40,834 nt of DNA from an uncultured Pelagibacteraceae bacterium (GCA_905612235.1 CAJQRF010000011.1:1-40834), one strand, 5' to 3'; positions 1 to 9,282 are shown, counted from the stretch's first letter. Notes: generated from the sequence alone by a model not told the origin. Program-made: numbers and translations.

Positions 1-1
1 A

Positions 2-1801
2 GAACCAGAAGGTCTTCCTGCAGTTAAACTAAAACCACTCTTGAGTTTAAAAAATAAAAAGTACCTATCTGATGAAGATATGGTGAGTTTTCAAAAAAGA
101 AATTTAATAAATATTAAATCACCAAATCCGTCTGTGGAGACTTTTTTGCATGCCTTTTTGCCATTTAAATTTGTTGATCATACTCATGCTGATGCAATTT
201 TAAATGTTACTAATAGACCTGAGGGATTTAAACTTTGTAATAAAATTTTCGGTGTTAAAGTTGCTTTAGTGCCATACGTAATGCCAGGATTTATGCTTGC
301 TAAGAAAGTCTATGAAATTTATAAAAAAAACCCAAAAATCAATTGTCTTATATTAATGAATCATGGCATTTTTACATTCGCTAATGATGCTAAAGAAGCT
401 TATGGTTTAATGATCAAATATGTTTCTCAAGCAGAAAAAGCAATTAAAAAATTAAAAGTTAAAAAAATAAAACAAATTAAAAAGTTCTCTACAAAATTTG
501 AACCTCATGAAGTAGCTCCGATAATTAGAGGCCTGTTGTGTGATAATCGCCCAGATCAAAAATTTATAGTTAATTATAAGTCAAGCAAACATTTAAAATA
601 TTTTACTAATGGTAAAAATGTGAGAACTTATTCGTCAAAAGGTACCGCAACACCTGATCATGTTATTAGGGTAAAACCTTTTCCCTTAATAATAACGCCA
701 AAGAAAAATTCATCATTAAATGATTTTAAAATTATGGCTCAAAGAGCTATGGCAAGTTATAGAAAAAAGTACATTAGTTATTTCAATAAGAATAAGAAAA
801 AGATTAAAGATAAAAAGGTCATGCTAGATACTTCTCCAAGAGTTGTGTTAGTACAAAACGTAGGAGTTTTTACTGCTGGTAAAGATTTGAGTGCAGCCAA
901 AATTGCTGGAGATTTAACTGAAACTAATGCAAAAGTAATAACTACTGTTGAAGAAACTTCTAAATATAAATTCATATCTGAAAAAGACCTTTTTGATGTT
1001 GAATATTGGTCGCTGGAACAGGCCAAAATTAAAAGAAAGAAAAAACTGCTTGAAGGTAACGTCGTTGTTGTTTCTGGCGCAACGGGAACTATTGGTTTTG
1101 CAACTTATAAAATGTTTAAAAGTTATGGAGCTGAAGTGGTTTTATTAGATAATAATTTACGAAAACTAAATGAATTAAAAACAAAAATTAATGATCTTTG
1201 TATCCATTGTGATGTTACTAATAAAAAAAACATTAAAAATGCTTTTAAACAAATTTGTGAAAAATTTGGTGGTATTGATATTCTAATTTCAAATGCTGGA
1301 ACAGCTCCTAGTGGTTTGATAGGTGAAGTAAGTGACGATCATTTAAGAAAAAGTTTTGAAATTAATTTTTTTGCTCACCAAAATTGTGCTTCTGAAGCTG
1401 TTAAAATAATGAAACAACAAAGTATTAATGGTTGTTTGCTTTTTAATATTTCAAAACAAGCTGTTAATCCTGGAAAAAACTTTGGTCCTTATGGTTTACC
1501 AAAGTCTGCTTTATTGAGCTTGTGTAAACAGTATGCTGTTGATTACGGGTCTTACGGAATTAGATCTAACGGTGTTAATGCAGATAGAATAAGAAGTGGT
1601 TTAATGACCGATAGAATGATTAAGACTAGAGCAAAAGCAAGATCTGTCTCTGAGGATAATTATATGCGTGGAAACCTATTATTAGATGAGGTTAAGGCAG
1701 AAGATGTTGCTAAAGCATTTTTTCATCTAGCAACTTCAAAAAAGACTACTGGTGCTGTTCTTACTGTTGATGGTGGAAACATAGCTGCTTCTCTAAGATA
1801 A
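2..1801 (+). CDS. Class II aldolase / short-chain dehydrogenase fusion (RhaD-like), 5' end outside window
   Basis: The reading frame is open from the first bases of the window, so the N-terminus (perhaps 80-100 residues by comparison with the usual ~700-residue family) is missing. The first half is a class II aldolase: a metal-ligand HTH pattern (about 178-189, in FVDHTHAD) and a later NHG motif (about 358-366). From about 1040 a Rossmann dehydrogenase begins: GATGTIG (about 1075), SNAG (about 1290), an upstream Ser and YGLPK as the Tyr-x3-Lys catalytic pair (about 1489). Characterised relatives cleave rhamnulose-1-phosphate to dihydroxyacetone phosphate and lactaldehyde and oxidise the aldehyde. 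Given the nearby mtnP/mtnA genes, another 5-deoxy- or methylthio-pentulose phosphate may be the substrate; that is inference. It ends 29 bp before the convergent pdxA. Confidence 0.85.
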   Translation, partial: EPEGLPAVKLKPLLSLKNKKYLSDEDMVSFQKRNLINIKSPNPSVETFLHAFLPFKFVDHTHADAILNVTNRPEGFKLCNKIFGVKVALVPYVMPGFMLAKKVYEIYKKNPKINCLILMNHGIFTFANDAKEAYGLMIKYVSQAEKAIKKLKVKKIKQIKKFSTKFEPHEVAPIIRGLLCDNRPDQKFIVNYKSSKHLKYFTNGKNVRTYSSKGTATPDHVIRVKPFPLIITPKKNSSLNDFKIMAQRAMASYRKKYISYFNKNKKKIKDKKVMLDTSPRVVLVQNVGVFTAGKDLSAAKIAGDLTETNAKVITTVEETSKYKFISEKDLFDVEYWSLEQAKIKRKKKLLEGNVVVVSGATGTIGFATYKMFKSYGAEVVLLDNNLRKLNELKTKINDLCIHCDVTNKKNIKNAFKQICEKFGGIDILISNAGTAPSGLIGEVSDDHLRKSFEINFFAHQNCASEAVKIMKQQSINGCLLFNISKQAVNPGKNFGPYGLPKSALLSLCKQYAVDYGSYGIRSNGVNADRIRSGLMTDRMIKTRAKARSVSEDNYMRGNLLLDEVKAEDVAKAFFHLATSKKTTGAVLTVDGGNIAASLR

Positions 1802-1830
1802 TTATAATAAGTTTTCTTAAAATAAATATT

Positions 1831-2808
1831 CTAATAATTTCCAATTATATTAAAAAATTTAATTGATTCAATCAAACTATTTGGGTTTGCTATTTTTTTC
1901 CCAACTATATTACTTGCAACTCCATGATCTGGAGATATTCTTATACACGGGAGGCCTAGTGTGATATTTATTGCATCGAAATTATATAATGCTTTAAATG
2001 GGGTAAGTACCTGATCATGATACATCCCGACTATCACATCAAATTTTGATTTATTTGAAATCATGAAACTTGAATCAGGTGAAACTGGTCCAATAACTTT
2101 CAATTTGCTTTTTTTTAAAATTTTTATTGCTTTTTTTATAATTTCCATTTTTTCTATTTTATTTTTTGATGAATAATTGTGTGGGTTAATCCCAAGAATA
2201 GCAATGTTAGGTTTTTTTTTTAAAATTTTTTTATAAAAGCTATCTATAATTTTAACTTTTTTTATAATTTGAGATTTGCTTATTTTTCTATTTACCTCGC
2301 TTAGCGGCAGATGTGTAGTAATAGGAGATACAGAAAGATCTTTATTATAAATTAACATAACCTCATTTCCTTGAGTTTTGTATTTTCTAGATAAAAATTC
2401 AGTTACTCCTTGGTGCTTTTCTTTAAATAAAGTTTCTTTAACCACTGGACAATTTATAATTCCATTAATTTTTTTTTTTTTTGATAAATTAATAGCAATA
2501 TCAAAACATTTAAAAATATACTTGTTTGATTTATCTGATATTTTTTCAAAAGTTTTTTTTTGAAAATACTTAACATCATAAATTGGTAATGCTTTTCCTG
2601 TTAAATCAGTTTTTTTGAAATTATCATCAATTTCTTTTATTTTTATTTTATATTTAAGTCTTTTTTTTTGCAGGTTAAATAGATTTATGCTTCCTATTAT
2701 AAAAAAAGGTTTTTTTGCAAATTTTTTCCTTAACATCCAGCTTTTAAAAATTATTTCAGAAGAAATGCTGTTTGGTTCTCCAGCAACTATTGCTATAGGC
2801 TTGATCAT
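1831..2808 (-). CDS. pdxA: 4-hydroxythreonine-4-phosphate dehydrogenase (PdxA)
   Basis: This enzyme oxidises 4-phosphohydroxy-L-threonine in de novo pyridoxal phosphate synthesis, in the cytosol. All three expected metal-binding histidines are visible: ITTHLPL, GINPH and MYHDQ. The C-terminal substrate motif ITLGLPCIRISPDHG also matches the family. The N-terminal motif reads GEPNSISSE instead of the common GDPAGIGPE, and the usual Gly/Glu-rich stretch after GINPH is replaced by a Lys/Ser-rich one, so this is a divergent member. The frame extends upstream to a TTG at 2832. I prefer the ATG at 2808 (MIKPIAIV, 325 aa), which begins at the normal family N-terminus. A 14-T run (about 2469-2482) lies inside the gene. 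Usual neighbours such as ksgA or surA are not present here. Confidence 0.87.
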   Translation of the reverse strand: MIKPIAIVAGEPNSISSEIIFKSWMLRKKFAKKPFFIIGSINLFNLQKKRLKYKIKIKEIDDNFKKTDLTGKALPIYDVKYFQKKTFEKISDKSNKYIFKCFDIAINLSKKKKINGIINCPVVKETLFKEKHQGVTEFLSRKYKTQGNEVMLIYNKDLSVSPITTHLPLSEVNRKISKSQIIKKVKIIDSFYKKILKKKPNIAILGINPHNYSSKNKIEKMEIIKKAIKILKKSKLKVIGPVSPDSSFMISNKSKFDVIVGMYHDQVLTPFKALYNFDAINITLGLPCIRISPDHGVASNIVGKKIANPNSLIESIKFFNIIGNY

Positions 2809-2877
2809 TTTTATATTAAGTTTTCTTTCCAAAAATTAAAAAATTGAGGCATATATTCTTCATTAATAATATTTTTT

Positions 2878-3954
2878 TTATTTAAATAATCCTTTCAATC
2901 CTTTTTCTGATGCTTCACAGACTCCTTTTTCTGTAATTAAACCTGTCACATATTTAGCAGGTGTTACGTCAAAAGCTAGATTCATTGCTTTACTTTTCTG
3001 TGGATAAATTAATATTTTTTGAAGATTCTTATTTTTGTCCAATCCTTCAATATGCGTTAATTCATCTGGGTTTCTTTCTTCAATGGGAATATCTTTAAAA
3101 TCTTTTATGTCCCAATCAATTGTTGAACTAGGTAACGCTACATAAAAAGGAACATTATTGTCATGAGCTGCCAAAGCTTTTAGGTAAGTTCCAATTTTAT
3201 TACAAACATCTCCAGTTGATAAAGTTCTATCAGTTCCAACAATACACATATCTACCTGCCCTCTTTGCATTAATATTCCACCCGTATTATCTGCAATAAT
3301 CGTATTAGGTACATCTTCCTCATTTAATTCATAAGAAGTTAAATTAGCTCCTTGGTTTCGTGGTCTTGTTTCATCAACCCAAACATGAACTGGAATTCCT
3401 TTTTTGTGAGCATGATAAATAGGTGATGTTGCAGTTCCCCAATTAATTGTTGCGAGCCAACCAGCGTTACAATGAGTTAAAATATTTACAGTATCTTTCT
3501 TTTTGTTATAAATTTCTTCAATAATTTTTAATCCATTTAATCCAATATTTTCACTAAATTTAACATCTTCATCGCAAATAGCTTTTGCTTCAACTAACGC
3601 TACTTTTAATAACTCATTATTATTAACTTCTGATAATTTTTTCATCATTCGATCTACAGCCCACTTAAGATTGATTGCGGTAGGTCTTGATTGAATTAAA
3701 TCTTCTGAGCTTTTTTTAATAAAATTAGGATCATTTTTCTCCATTATGGCTAAAACAATTCCATAAGCTGCTGTTCCGCCTATTAACGGCGCTCCCCTAA
3801 CTTTCATAATTTTTATGGCATTAATTGCATCTTTTACTGTTTTGAGATCTTTAATTATAAATTGATGTGGAAGTTTTGTTTGATCAATAATTTTAACTGT
3901 TTGATTTTTCTCATCAAACCAAATTGTACGATATTCTTTTCCATTAATTTTCAT
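2878..3954 (-). CDS. mtnA: S-methyl-5-thioribose-1-phosphate isomerase
   Basis: MtnA converts 5-methylthioribose-1-phosphate to methylthioribulose-1-phosphate, the second step after MTA phosphorolysis. The 358 aa length is normal. Visible family motifs are RGAPLIGGTAAYG near residue 54, THCNAGWLAT with the catalytic cysteine, WVDETRPRNQGANLT, and GTDRT with the catalytic aspartate followed by GDVCNKIGTY. The ATG overlaps the end of mtnP by 4 bp (ATGA), so the two are translationally coupled in a minus-strand operon. No MtnB/C/D genes for the full methionine salvage pathway are visible downstream; pdxA follows. Confidence 0.95.
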   Translation of the reverse strand: MKINGKEYRTIWFDEKNQTVKIIDQTKLPHQFIIKDLKTVKDAINAIKIMKVRGAPLIGGTAAYGIVLAIMEKNDPNFIKKSSEDLIQSRPTAINLKWAVDRMMKKLSEVNNNELLKVALVEAKAICDEDVKFSENIGLNGLKIIEEIYNKKKDTVNILTHCNAGWLATINWGTATSPIYHAHKKGIPVHVWVDETRPRNQGANLTSYELNEEDVPNTIIADNTGGILMQRGQVDMCIVGTDRTLSTGDVCNKIGTYLKALAAHDNNVPFYVALPSSTIDWDIKDFKDIPIEERNPDELTHIEGLDKNKNLQKILIYPQKSKAMNLAFDVTPAKYVTGLITEKGVCEASEKGLKGLFK

Positions 3955-4823
3955 TTATTTAAAACTCTACCAGCAACTGTATTTAATTTATCTTTGGTTT
4001 TTTGAGTTCTTTTTTCTCGAGCTGTTATAATTGCTACATCTAAACAATTATTTGTAGGGTCTTTGGGGTCTATATGATTTTCAAAGTTTTCAATAATGTT
4101 TTTAACCATATTTTTAGCTTTAGCAGCGTTTCCTAGTAAAACTTTAATGACTGTTTGAACGTCCACATTTTCATGATCTGGATGCCAACAATCATAATCG
4201 GTAACCATCGATACTGATGAATATCTAATTTCAGCTTCTCTTGCTAACTTCGCTTCAGGCATATTTGTCATTCCAATAACATCAGCTTTCCATGAGCGAT
4301 ATAAATTAGATTCTGCCAATGTTGAAAATTGAGGTCCCTCCATAACTACATATGTACCTCCCCTTTGGTAATCTATTTTTTCTTTTTTGATTGCTTCTTC
4401 ACAAGCATTCATTAAACCATTGGAGGTTGGGTGAGCCATTGAAACATGTGCAACTATATCTTCATCAAAAAAAGTTTTTTTTCTTGCAAAAGTTCTATCT
4501 ATAAATTGATCAACAATTACAAATTTTCCTGGCGGTAAATCTTCTTTTAATGACCCAGCTGCGGATACTGAAACGATATCAGTAATACCCAATTGTTTTA
4601 AAGCATCAATATTAGCTCTAAAATTAATATTTGAGGGTGATATTTTATGACCTCTTGCATGACGTGGTAAAAAGCAAACTTCTTTTTCTTTATATTTAAA
4701 ATTTAATATTTCATCAGAAGGTTTTCCCCAGGGAGTTGATAAAGATTTCCAACTTGAGTTTTCTAAACCTTCTATGTCGTAGAGACCGCTACCTCCTATA
4801 ATTGCCAGTTTGTTTTTTGTCAT
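3951..4823 (-). CDS. mtnP: S-methyl-5'-thioadenosine phosphorylase
   Basis: MtnP splits methylthioadenosine (a by-product of polyamine synthesis and other SAM chemistry) with phosphate to adenine and methylthioribose-1-phosphate. The 290 aa length is typical. Evidence: the N-terminal phosphate-loop IGGSGLYDI, RHARGHKISPSNINFRAN, MEGPQFSTLAES, GMTNMPEAKLAREAEI and the purine-site TDYDCWH. It is first in the operon and coupled to mtnA by an ATGA overlap. It is divergent from apt across a 49-bp gap; apt consumes the adenine product, so the divergent promoter region serves one salvage pathway. Confidence 0.96.
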   Translation of the reverse strand: MTKNKLAIIGGSGLYDIEGLENSSWKSLSTPWGKPSDEILNFKYKEKEVCFLPRHARGHKISPSNINFRANIDALKQLGITDIVSVSAAGSLKEDLPPGKFVIVDQFIDRTFARKKTFFDEDIVAHVSMAHPTSNGLMNACEEAIKKEKIDYQRGGTYVVMEGPQFSTLAESNLYRSWKADVIGMTNMPEAKLAREAEIRYSSVSMVTDYDCWHPDHENVDVQTVIKVLLGNAAKAKNMVKNIIENFENHIDPKDPTNNCLDVAIITAREKRTQKTKDKLNTVAGRVLNK

Positions 4824-4872
4824 AAATTATTATAATTAGTATGTTCTTTTTTATTAATTTTGAAGCTAAAAA

Positions 4873-5400
4873 ATGGACTTAAAAAAATACATACGCTCAA
4901 TTCAAGATTACCCTAAAAAAGGTGTACTATTTAGAGACATAACCACATTAATAAAAGATAAAGGTGCATTTAAAGAATGCATAGATCAAATGTCTAAAAT
5001 TACAGAAGAATTAAATTGCGATAAAATAGCATCCATTGAATCCCGTGGGTTTATTTTTGCCTCCCCCCTTTCATACAATTTATCTAAACCTAATATTTTA
5101 ATGAGAAAAAAAAATAAATTACCATATGAAAAATATTCGGTAGATTTTGAATTAGAATATGGGAAGGCAACTTTAGAGATGCATAAGGACTCGTTAAATG
5201 TTGGTGAAAAAGTAATTGTAATTGATGATTTGATAGCAACTGGAGGTACTGCAGAAGCTGCTGCTAAACTGGTAGAAAAATCCGGCGCTGAAGTTTTGGG
5301 ATTTGTTTTTGTAATTAATCTTTATGATTTGGGTGGAGTAAAATTACTAGAAGGAAAAGGTTATAAAACTTTTAGCTTAATGAACTTTCCAGGACACTAG
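4873..5400 (+). CDS. apt: Adenine phosphoribosyltransferase
   Basis: Apt condenses adenine with PRPP to AMP. The 175 aa protein has DYPKKGVLFRDIT at the N-terminus, IESRGFIFASPL, and the PRPP-binding loop VIDDLIATGGTAEAA near residues 116-130. It is divergent from mtnP, whose reaction liberates adenine. A TATAAT hexamer at 4831-4836 in the 49-bp gap is a plausible -10 for apt, but I see no convincing -35. The stop TAG (5398-5400) overlaps the convergent epimerase stop in a CTAG palindrome. Confidence 0.96.
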   Translation: MDLKKYIRSIQDYPKKGVLFRDITTLIKDKGAFKECIDQMSKITEELNCDKIASIESRGFIFASPLSYNLSKPNILMRKKNKLPYEKYSVDFELEYGKATLEMHKDSLNVGEKVIVIDDLIATGGTAEAAAKLVEKSGAEVLGFVFVINLYDLGGVKLLEGKGYKTFSLMNFPGH

Positions 5401-6413
5401 AGCTCTCTTTTGGTCCAAACTTCAGGAGTAAGTTCATTTTCAATCTCTATATTAATATAATAATCAAAAGGTTTAGTGCCTCTTTTTTTTATATATTCAT
5501 ATGTTTTAGTAATTCCTTTTTTCAAGTCTACTGTTGTTTTGTAATTTAGTAATTTTCTTGCTTTATCTGCGGAACATGTTGCGTGTTTGACTTCCCTAGG
5601 TCTATCTTTTTTATGTATAGGTTTTAGATTGCTGCCAGTTATGTTTGAACAAATTTCTGAAACTTCATTTATAGTTACAAACTCTTCGTCAGGACCAATG
5701 TTTATAATTTGCTTATGCAAATTTTTTTGATCTAACATTGGCAACAAGCAGCTAATACAATCATCAATATATGAAAAGCATCGTTTTTGCTTTCCATCTC
5801 CATAAATCAGTGGTGCTTTTTGTTGCATCATTCTATTAAGCATAATGGAAACTACATTTCTAAAAGGATCGTCATATTTTTGTCTAGGACCAATTATATT
5901 GTGCGGAACTGCTATAACCCACTCAATATTATTTAACTCACATAAATTTATCAAAACTCCTTCAGCTGCAACTTTAGAAATAGCGTATGGATCAATAGGT
6001 TTAGGAATCATATCTTCTGTAAATGGTGTTTGTTGATCTCCATATCGCGCCATGGAAGAGCAAAATATTATTCTTTTGACTTTGCTAGCAATAGCAGAAG
6101 TAAAAACAGATACTGAAGCCATATAATTATTTTTTGTAATTTCTACAGGAGAAAAAACTGATAAACCTTCATGAGCAGTGGCGGCACAATGATAGACAAC
6201 ATCAACGTCTTTCATTATTTTATTCATTTTATTTAAATCGCAACAATCAAAATTATAAAATTCAATATTTTTTGGTATATTATCTTTATATCCACCAATC
6301 ATGTTATCTACACCAACTACTTTATGTTTTAGTGCAGACAATTTTTCAGCCAAGTGTGAGCCTAAAAAACCAGCAACACCTGTAACTAATATTTTTTTAA
6401 TAGATTCACTCAT
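5397..6413 (-). CDS. NAD-dependent nucleotide-sugar epimerase/dehydratase (extended SDR)
   Basis: A 338 aa extended short-chain dehydrogenase of the UDP-glucose/UDP-glucuronate epimerase type. The NAD-binding loop is GVAGFLGSH near residue 11. The catalytic Tyr-x3-Lys is in YAISK, and SSMARYG stands where UDP-sugar epimerases usually have SSAAVYG. GDGKQKRCFSYIDD and the INIGPDE segment fit the substrate half. The exact sugar cannot be read from sequence; UDP-hexose or UDP-hexuronate is most likely. It is followed on the same strand only by the convergent apt, with which it shares 4 bp. It begins 39 bp downstream of the GT2 gene, so the two may be co-transcribed. Confidence 0.85.
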   Translation of the reverse strand: MSESIKKILVTGVAGFLGSHLAEKLSALKHKVVGVDNMIGGYKDNIPKNIEFYNFDCCDLNKMNKIMKDVDVVYHCAATAHEGLSVFSPVEITKNNYMASVSVFTSAIASKVKRIIFCSSMARYGDQQTPFTEDMIPKPIDPYAISKVAAEGVLINLCELNNIEWVIAVPHNIIGPRQKYDDPFRNVVSIMLNRMMQQKAPLIYGDGKQKRCFSYIDDCISCLLPMLDQKNLHKQIINIGPDEEFVTINEVSEICSNITGSNLKPIHKKDRPREVKHATCSADKARKLLNYKTTVDLKKGITKTYEYIKKRGTKPFDYYINIEIENELTPEVWTKREL

Positions 6414-6452
6414 TTAAAGTTTTGTATATTTTTAATTGTTATAAATCAATAA

Positions 6453-7298
6453 TTAAACTTTTGGGCGATACCAAGAATCTTTTCCAACTATTGCGTTAAA
6501 TAAACCAGAAAGTCTCTGATAATATATTTCTTTTTTTTCTTTATTAAATATTAAAAAATAAATAAAAATTTTTATAGTCGCTGATAACATCTTGGGCAAA
6601 ATCATTAAAAAAGAAATTAAAAAACCCTTATATTTTTTATTGTAATAGAAAGTTGACCACATCCAGTGCCAATTTCTTGAAAGTTCCATCTGATAATTTA
6701 CGTTATTATCATGAGATTGACCGCCCTGATGAAAAATTGGAATATTTGAATCCCAATAGATTTTTTTATTTTTATTAATTAATCTCCTACATAAATCAAT
6801 TTCTTCAAGATATATAAAAAAACTTTCATCAAAAAAACCTATGTCTTTAAATTCAGATAAGTTTAAAAACATGGCAAATCCTTTTACATTTTCCGCTTCA
6901 TGAATTTTAGGTTTTGCAGAATAATCAACTCTTCTTTTTTTTTCTGCGTATATTATATTTGGAGCTATGATTGCAAAATCAGGATACGCATGGGCTGAAA
7001 GCAAAAAAGCCTCAAGTGTTTCAGGGTACAATTCAGTATCAGGATTAATTATTAGTGCATATTTGGTTTTGGTTTCTCTAATGCCAATATTATTTGCTCT
7101 ACCATAACCTAAATTCTTTCCTGTCAGTATACACTTAACATTAGTAAATTCTTTCTCAATATTTTTTTTAAACTCAGTATCATTGGAATTTTCAACATTA
7201 ATTACATAACAATTTTTATCAATTGAATTTAAACATTTTTTGATTTTTGTTTTGCTTCGAAAAGACGTTATTACTATGGTTATATCTTTAATTGACAT
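6453..7298 (-). CDS. Family 2 glycosyltransferase (rhamnosyltransferase-like)
   Basis: A 281 aa GT-A transferase. It starts with the nucleotide-binding strand ITIVITSFRS; NLGYGRANNIGI and the metal-binding INPDTELYPE follow. GFFDESFFIYLEEIDLCRRL is characteristic of WbbL/RfbF-type rhamnosyltransferases. A hydrophobic C-terminal segment (FLISFLMILPKM plus a following strongly hydrophobic stretch) suggests membrane association. It probably adds a sugar, possibly rhamnose, to a lipid-linked glycan at the inner face of the inner membrane. It is divergent from rfbB over about 78 bp, where both promoters must lie. Donor specificity is inferred from family and from the neighbouring dTDP-sugar genes. 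Confidence 0.88.
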   Translation of the reverse strand: MSIKDITIVITSFRSKTKIKKCLNSIDKNCYVINVENSNDTEFKKNIEKEFTNVKCILTGKNLGYGRANNIGIRETKTKYALIINPDTELYPETLEAFLLSAHAYPDFAIIAPNIIYAEKKRRVDYSAKPKIHEAENVKGFAMFLNLSEFKDIGFFDESFFIYLEEIDLCRRLINKNKKIYWDSNIPIFHQGGQSHDNNVNYQMELSRNWHWMWSTFYYNKKYKGFLISFLMILPKMLSATIKIFIYFLIFNKEKKEIYYQRLSGLFNAIVGKDSWYRPKV

Positions 7299-7376
7299 TA
7301 TTTTAACATATTTGATTTTATACTGAAATTATTTTAATACTTTAAAAAATTAGATCATACCTTATTTTTATATAAA

Positions 7377-8408
7377 ATGAAAAAATTTATTGTAACGGGT
7401 GGCTCAGGGTTTATTGGAAGTAATTTAGTAAAATTCTTACTAAGTAAAAATTACTTTGTGGTTAATATTGATAAATTAAGTTATTCAGCAAACCCTTTCA
7501 ACTTAAAAAAAATAAAAAATAATAAAAAATATAGATTTTTCAAAAAAGATATAAATGATCAGCATCAAATATTTAAAATCATAAATCAGTTTAAACCGAA
7601 TTGTATTTTTAATTTAGCTGCTGAAACACATGTTGATAGATCGATAGACAATCCTAAAGACTTTATTAATAGCAATATCTTGGGTGTATATAATTTACTT
7701 CAAGCTTTAAATAAATATTCAAAGAATAAAAAAAATAAAATAAAGTTAATTCATGTATCTACAGATGAAGTTTATGGGGACATTAAACCTGGTGTTAAAT
7801 CAGATGAAAACTTTCCTTATAACCCTAGCTCACCTTATTCAGCAACAAAAGCTAGTGCAGATTTGTTGATAAAATCATTTGTAAGAACATACAAGCTTCC
7901 AGTCGTAATATCTAATTGTTGCAACAATTATGGGCCAAATCAATTTCCAGAAAAATTAATTCCTAAACTAATTTATAATATTATTAACAACAAGCCTCTG
8001 CAAATATATGGAAATGGTTTAAATTGTAGAGAGTGGATGCATGTTCAAGATCACTGTGAGGCACTTTTAAAAATTTTTTATAAAGGAAAATCTGGAGAAA
8101 GTTATAACGTAGGATCAAATCAAAATATAAGTAATATTAATTTAGTTAAAAAATTATTAAAATTATTAAGAAAAAAACTTATTAAAATTGATAAAAAAAC
8201 AAAAATTGTTTTTGTAAAAGATAGACCTGGACATGACTTTAGATACTCTCTTAATAGTAAAAAAATATTAAAAGAACTAAAATGGGAAGCTAAAATATCT
8301 CTAGATAAAGGATTATCACAAACTTTTAATTGGTATCTTAATAATCAAAATTTTTTTAATAGTGTTCCAAAAAAACTTCATATAAATAGATTAGGTTTAA
8401 AACTATGA
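7377..8408 (+). CDS. rfbB: dTDP-glucose 4,6-dehydratase
   Basis: RfbB/RmlB converts dTDP-glucose to dTDP-4-keto-6-deoxyglucose, step two of dTDP-rhamnose synthesis. The 343 aa protein has GGSGFIGSN at residues 8-16, NLAAETHVDRSIDNP, the active-site STDEVYGD (Thr-Asp-Glu), YSATKA (Tyr-x3-Lys), NNYGPNQFPEKLIP and REWMHVQDH. It is translationally coupled to rfbA by an ATGA overlap. RfbC and RmlD are not adjacent; candidates lie at 31843-33112. Confidence 0.96.
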   Translation: MKKFIVTGGSGFIGSNLVKFLLSKNYFVVNIDKLSYSANPFNLKKIKNNKKYRFFKKDINDQHQIFKIINQFKPNCIFNLAAETHVDRSIDNPKDFINSNILGVYNLLQALNKYSKNKKNKIKLIHVSTDEVYGDIKPGVKSDENFPYNPSSPYSATKASADLLIKSFVRTYKLPVVISNCCNNYGPNQFPEKLIPKLIYNIINNKPLQIYGNGLNCREWMHVQDHCEALLKIFYKGKSGESYNVGSNQNISNINLVKKLLKLLRKKLIKIDKKTKIVFVKDRPGHDFRYSLNSKKILKELKWEAKISLDKGLSQTFNWYLNNQNFFNSVPKKLHINRLGLKL

Positions 8409-9280
8409 TTAAAAAAGGAATTATATTAGCTGGTGGAAATGGTACTCGCATGAGTCCATTGACTAAAGCTGTTAATAAGCAGCTATTGCCGATTTACGAT
8501 AAGCCTTTAATATATTACCCTCTGTCCGTACTTATGCTTTCTGGCATTAAAGATATTTTAATTATTGTAAATAAAGGACAGCTAAACCAATTCAAAAAAA
8601 TTTTACCTAATGGAAACAATTTAGGAATAAAAATTACTTACGCTGAACAAAGTCATCCAAGGGGATTACCTGATGCATTTGTAATTGGTAAAAAATTTAT
8701 TGGTAATAATAATGTTGCTTTAATACTAGGTGATAATTTTTTTTACGGTCAAAGTTTAACAAAAAAATTAAAAAATTGTGTTATGTTAAACCGAGGAGCT
8801 AAAGTAATACTTCATCCGGTAAATAACACTAGCTCATATGGTATAGCAACTATCAATAAAAAAAATAAAATTATAAAAATTGTTGAAAAACCAAAAAAAA
8901 CCTCTTCAAACTTGGCCGTTACAGGCCTTTACTTTTTTGACAAAAATGTTGTTAAATATAGCGAAAGTTTAAAACCATCTCGAAGAAAAGAAATTGAAAT
9001 TGTAGATTTGTTAAATAAATATAAAAGGAGAAATAAGCTATCTGCTGAATTTTTAGGAAGAGGCGGTGCTTGGCTAGATACTGGATCTATTAAAGATTTC
9101 TATGATACATCAGCCTTTGTTTCAGCTTTAGAAAAAAGACAAGGTCTTAAGATTGCATGTTTGGAAGAAATTGCAATTAAAAATAAATGGATTAATAAAA
9201 AAAATATAGTAGAAGCTATTAAATTCTATGGAAAATGTGATTATTCTCTATACTTACTTAAACTTTTAAAACAAAAATAA
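8405..9280 (+). CDS. rfbA: Glucose-1-phosphate thymidylyltransferase
   Basis: RfbA/RmlA makes dTDP-glucose from dTTP and glucose-1-phosphate, the first step of dTDP-rhamnose synthesis. The 291 aa length is normal. GIILAGGNGTRMSPLT is the nucleotidyltransferase signature, followed by KQLLPIYDKPLIYYPLS, then LGDNFFYG (metal-binding Asp), VEKPKK, and GGAWLDTGS. It overlaps rfbB by 4 bp. Its stop lies 2 bp from the convergent stop of the DUF4422 gene, leaving no room for a terminator. Confidence 0.97.
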   Translation: MIKKGIILAGGNGTRMSPLTKAVNKQLLPIYDKPLIYYPLSVLMLSGIKDILIIVNKGQLNQFKKILPNGNNLGIKITYAEQSHPRGLPDAFVIGKKFIGNNNVALILGDNFFYGQSLTKKLKNCVMLNRGAKVILHPVNNTSSYGIATINKKNKIIKIVEKPKKTSSNLAVTGLYFFDKNVVKYSESLKPSRRKEIEIVDLLNKYKRRNKLSAEFLGRGGAWLDTGSIKDFYDTSAFVSALEKRQGLKIACLEEIAIKNKWINKKNIVEAIKFYGKCDYSLYLLKLLKQK

Positions 9281-9282
9281 TT

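Noticed and set aside
2469-2482. 14-T run in pdxA as evidence of a frameshift
   Set aside because: The frame and the conserved motifs continue on both sides without interruption, so the gene appears intact.
4824-4872. SAM- or purine-type riboswitch before mtnP or apt
   Set aside because: Only 49 bp lie between the two start codons, too short for such a fold in either direction, and no recognisable core is visible.
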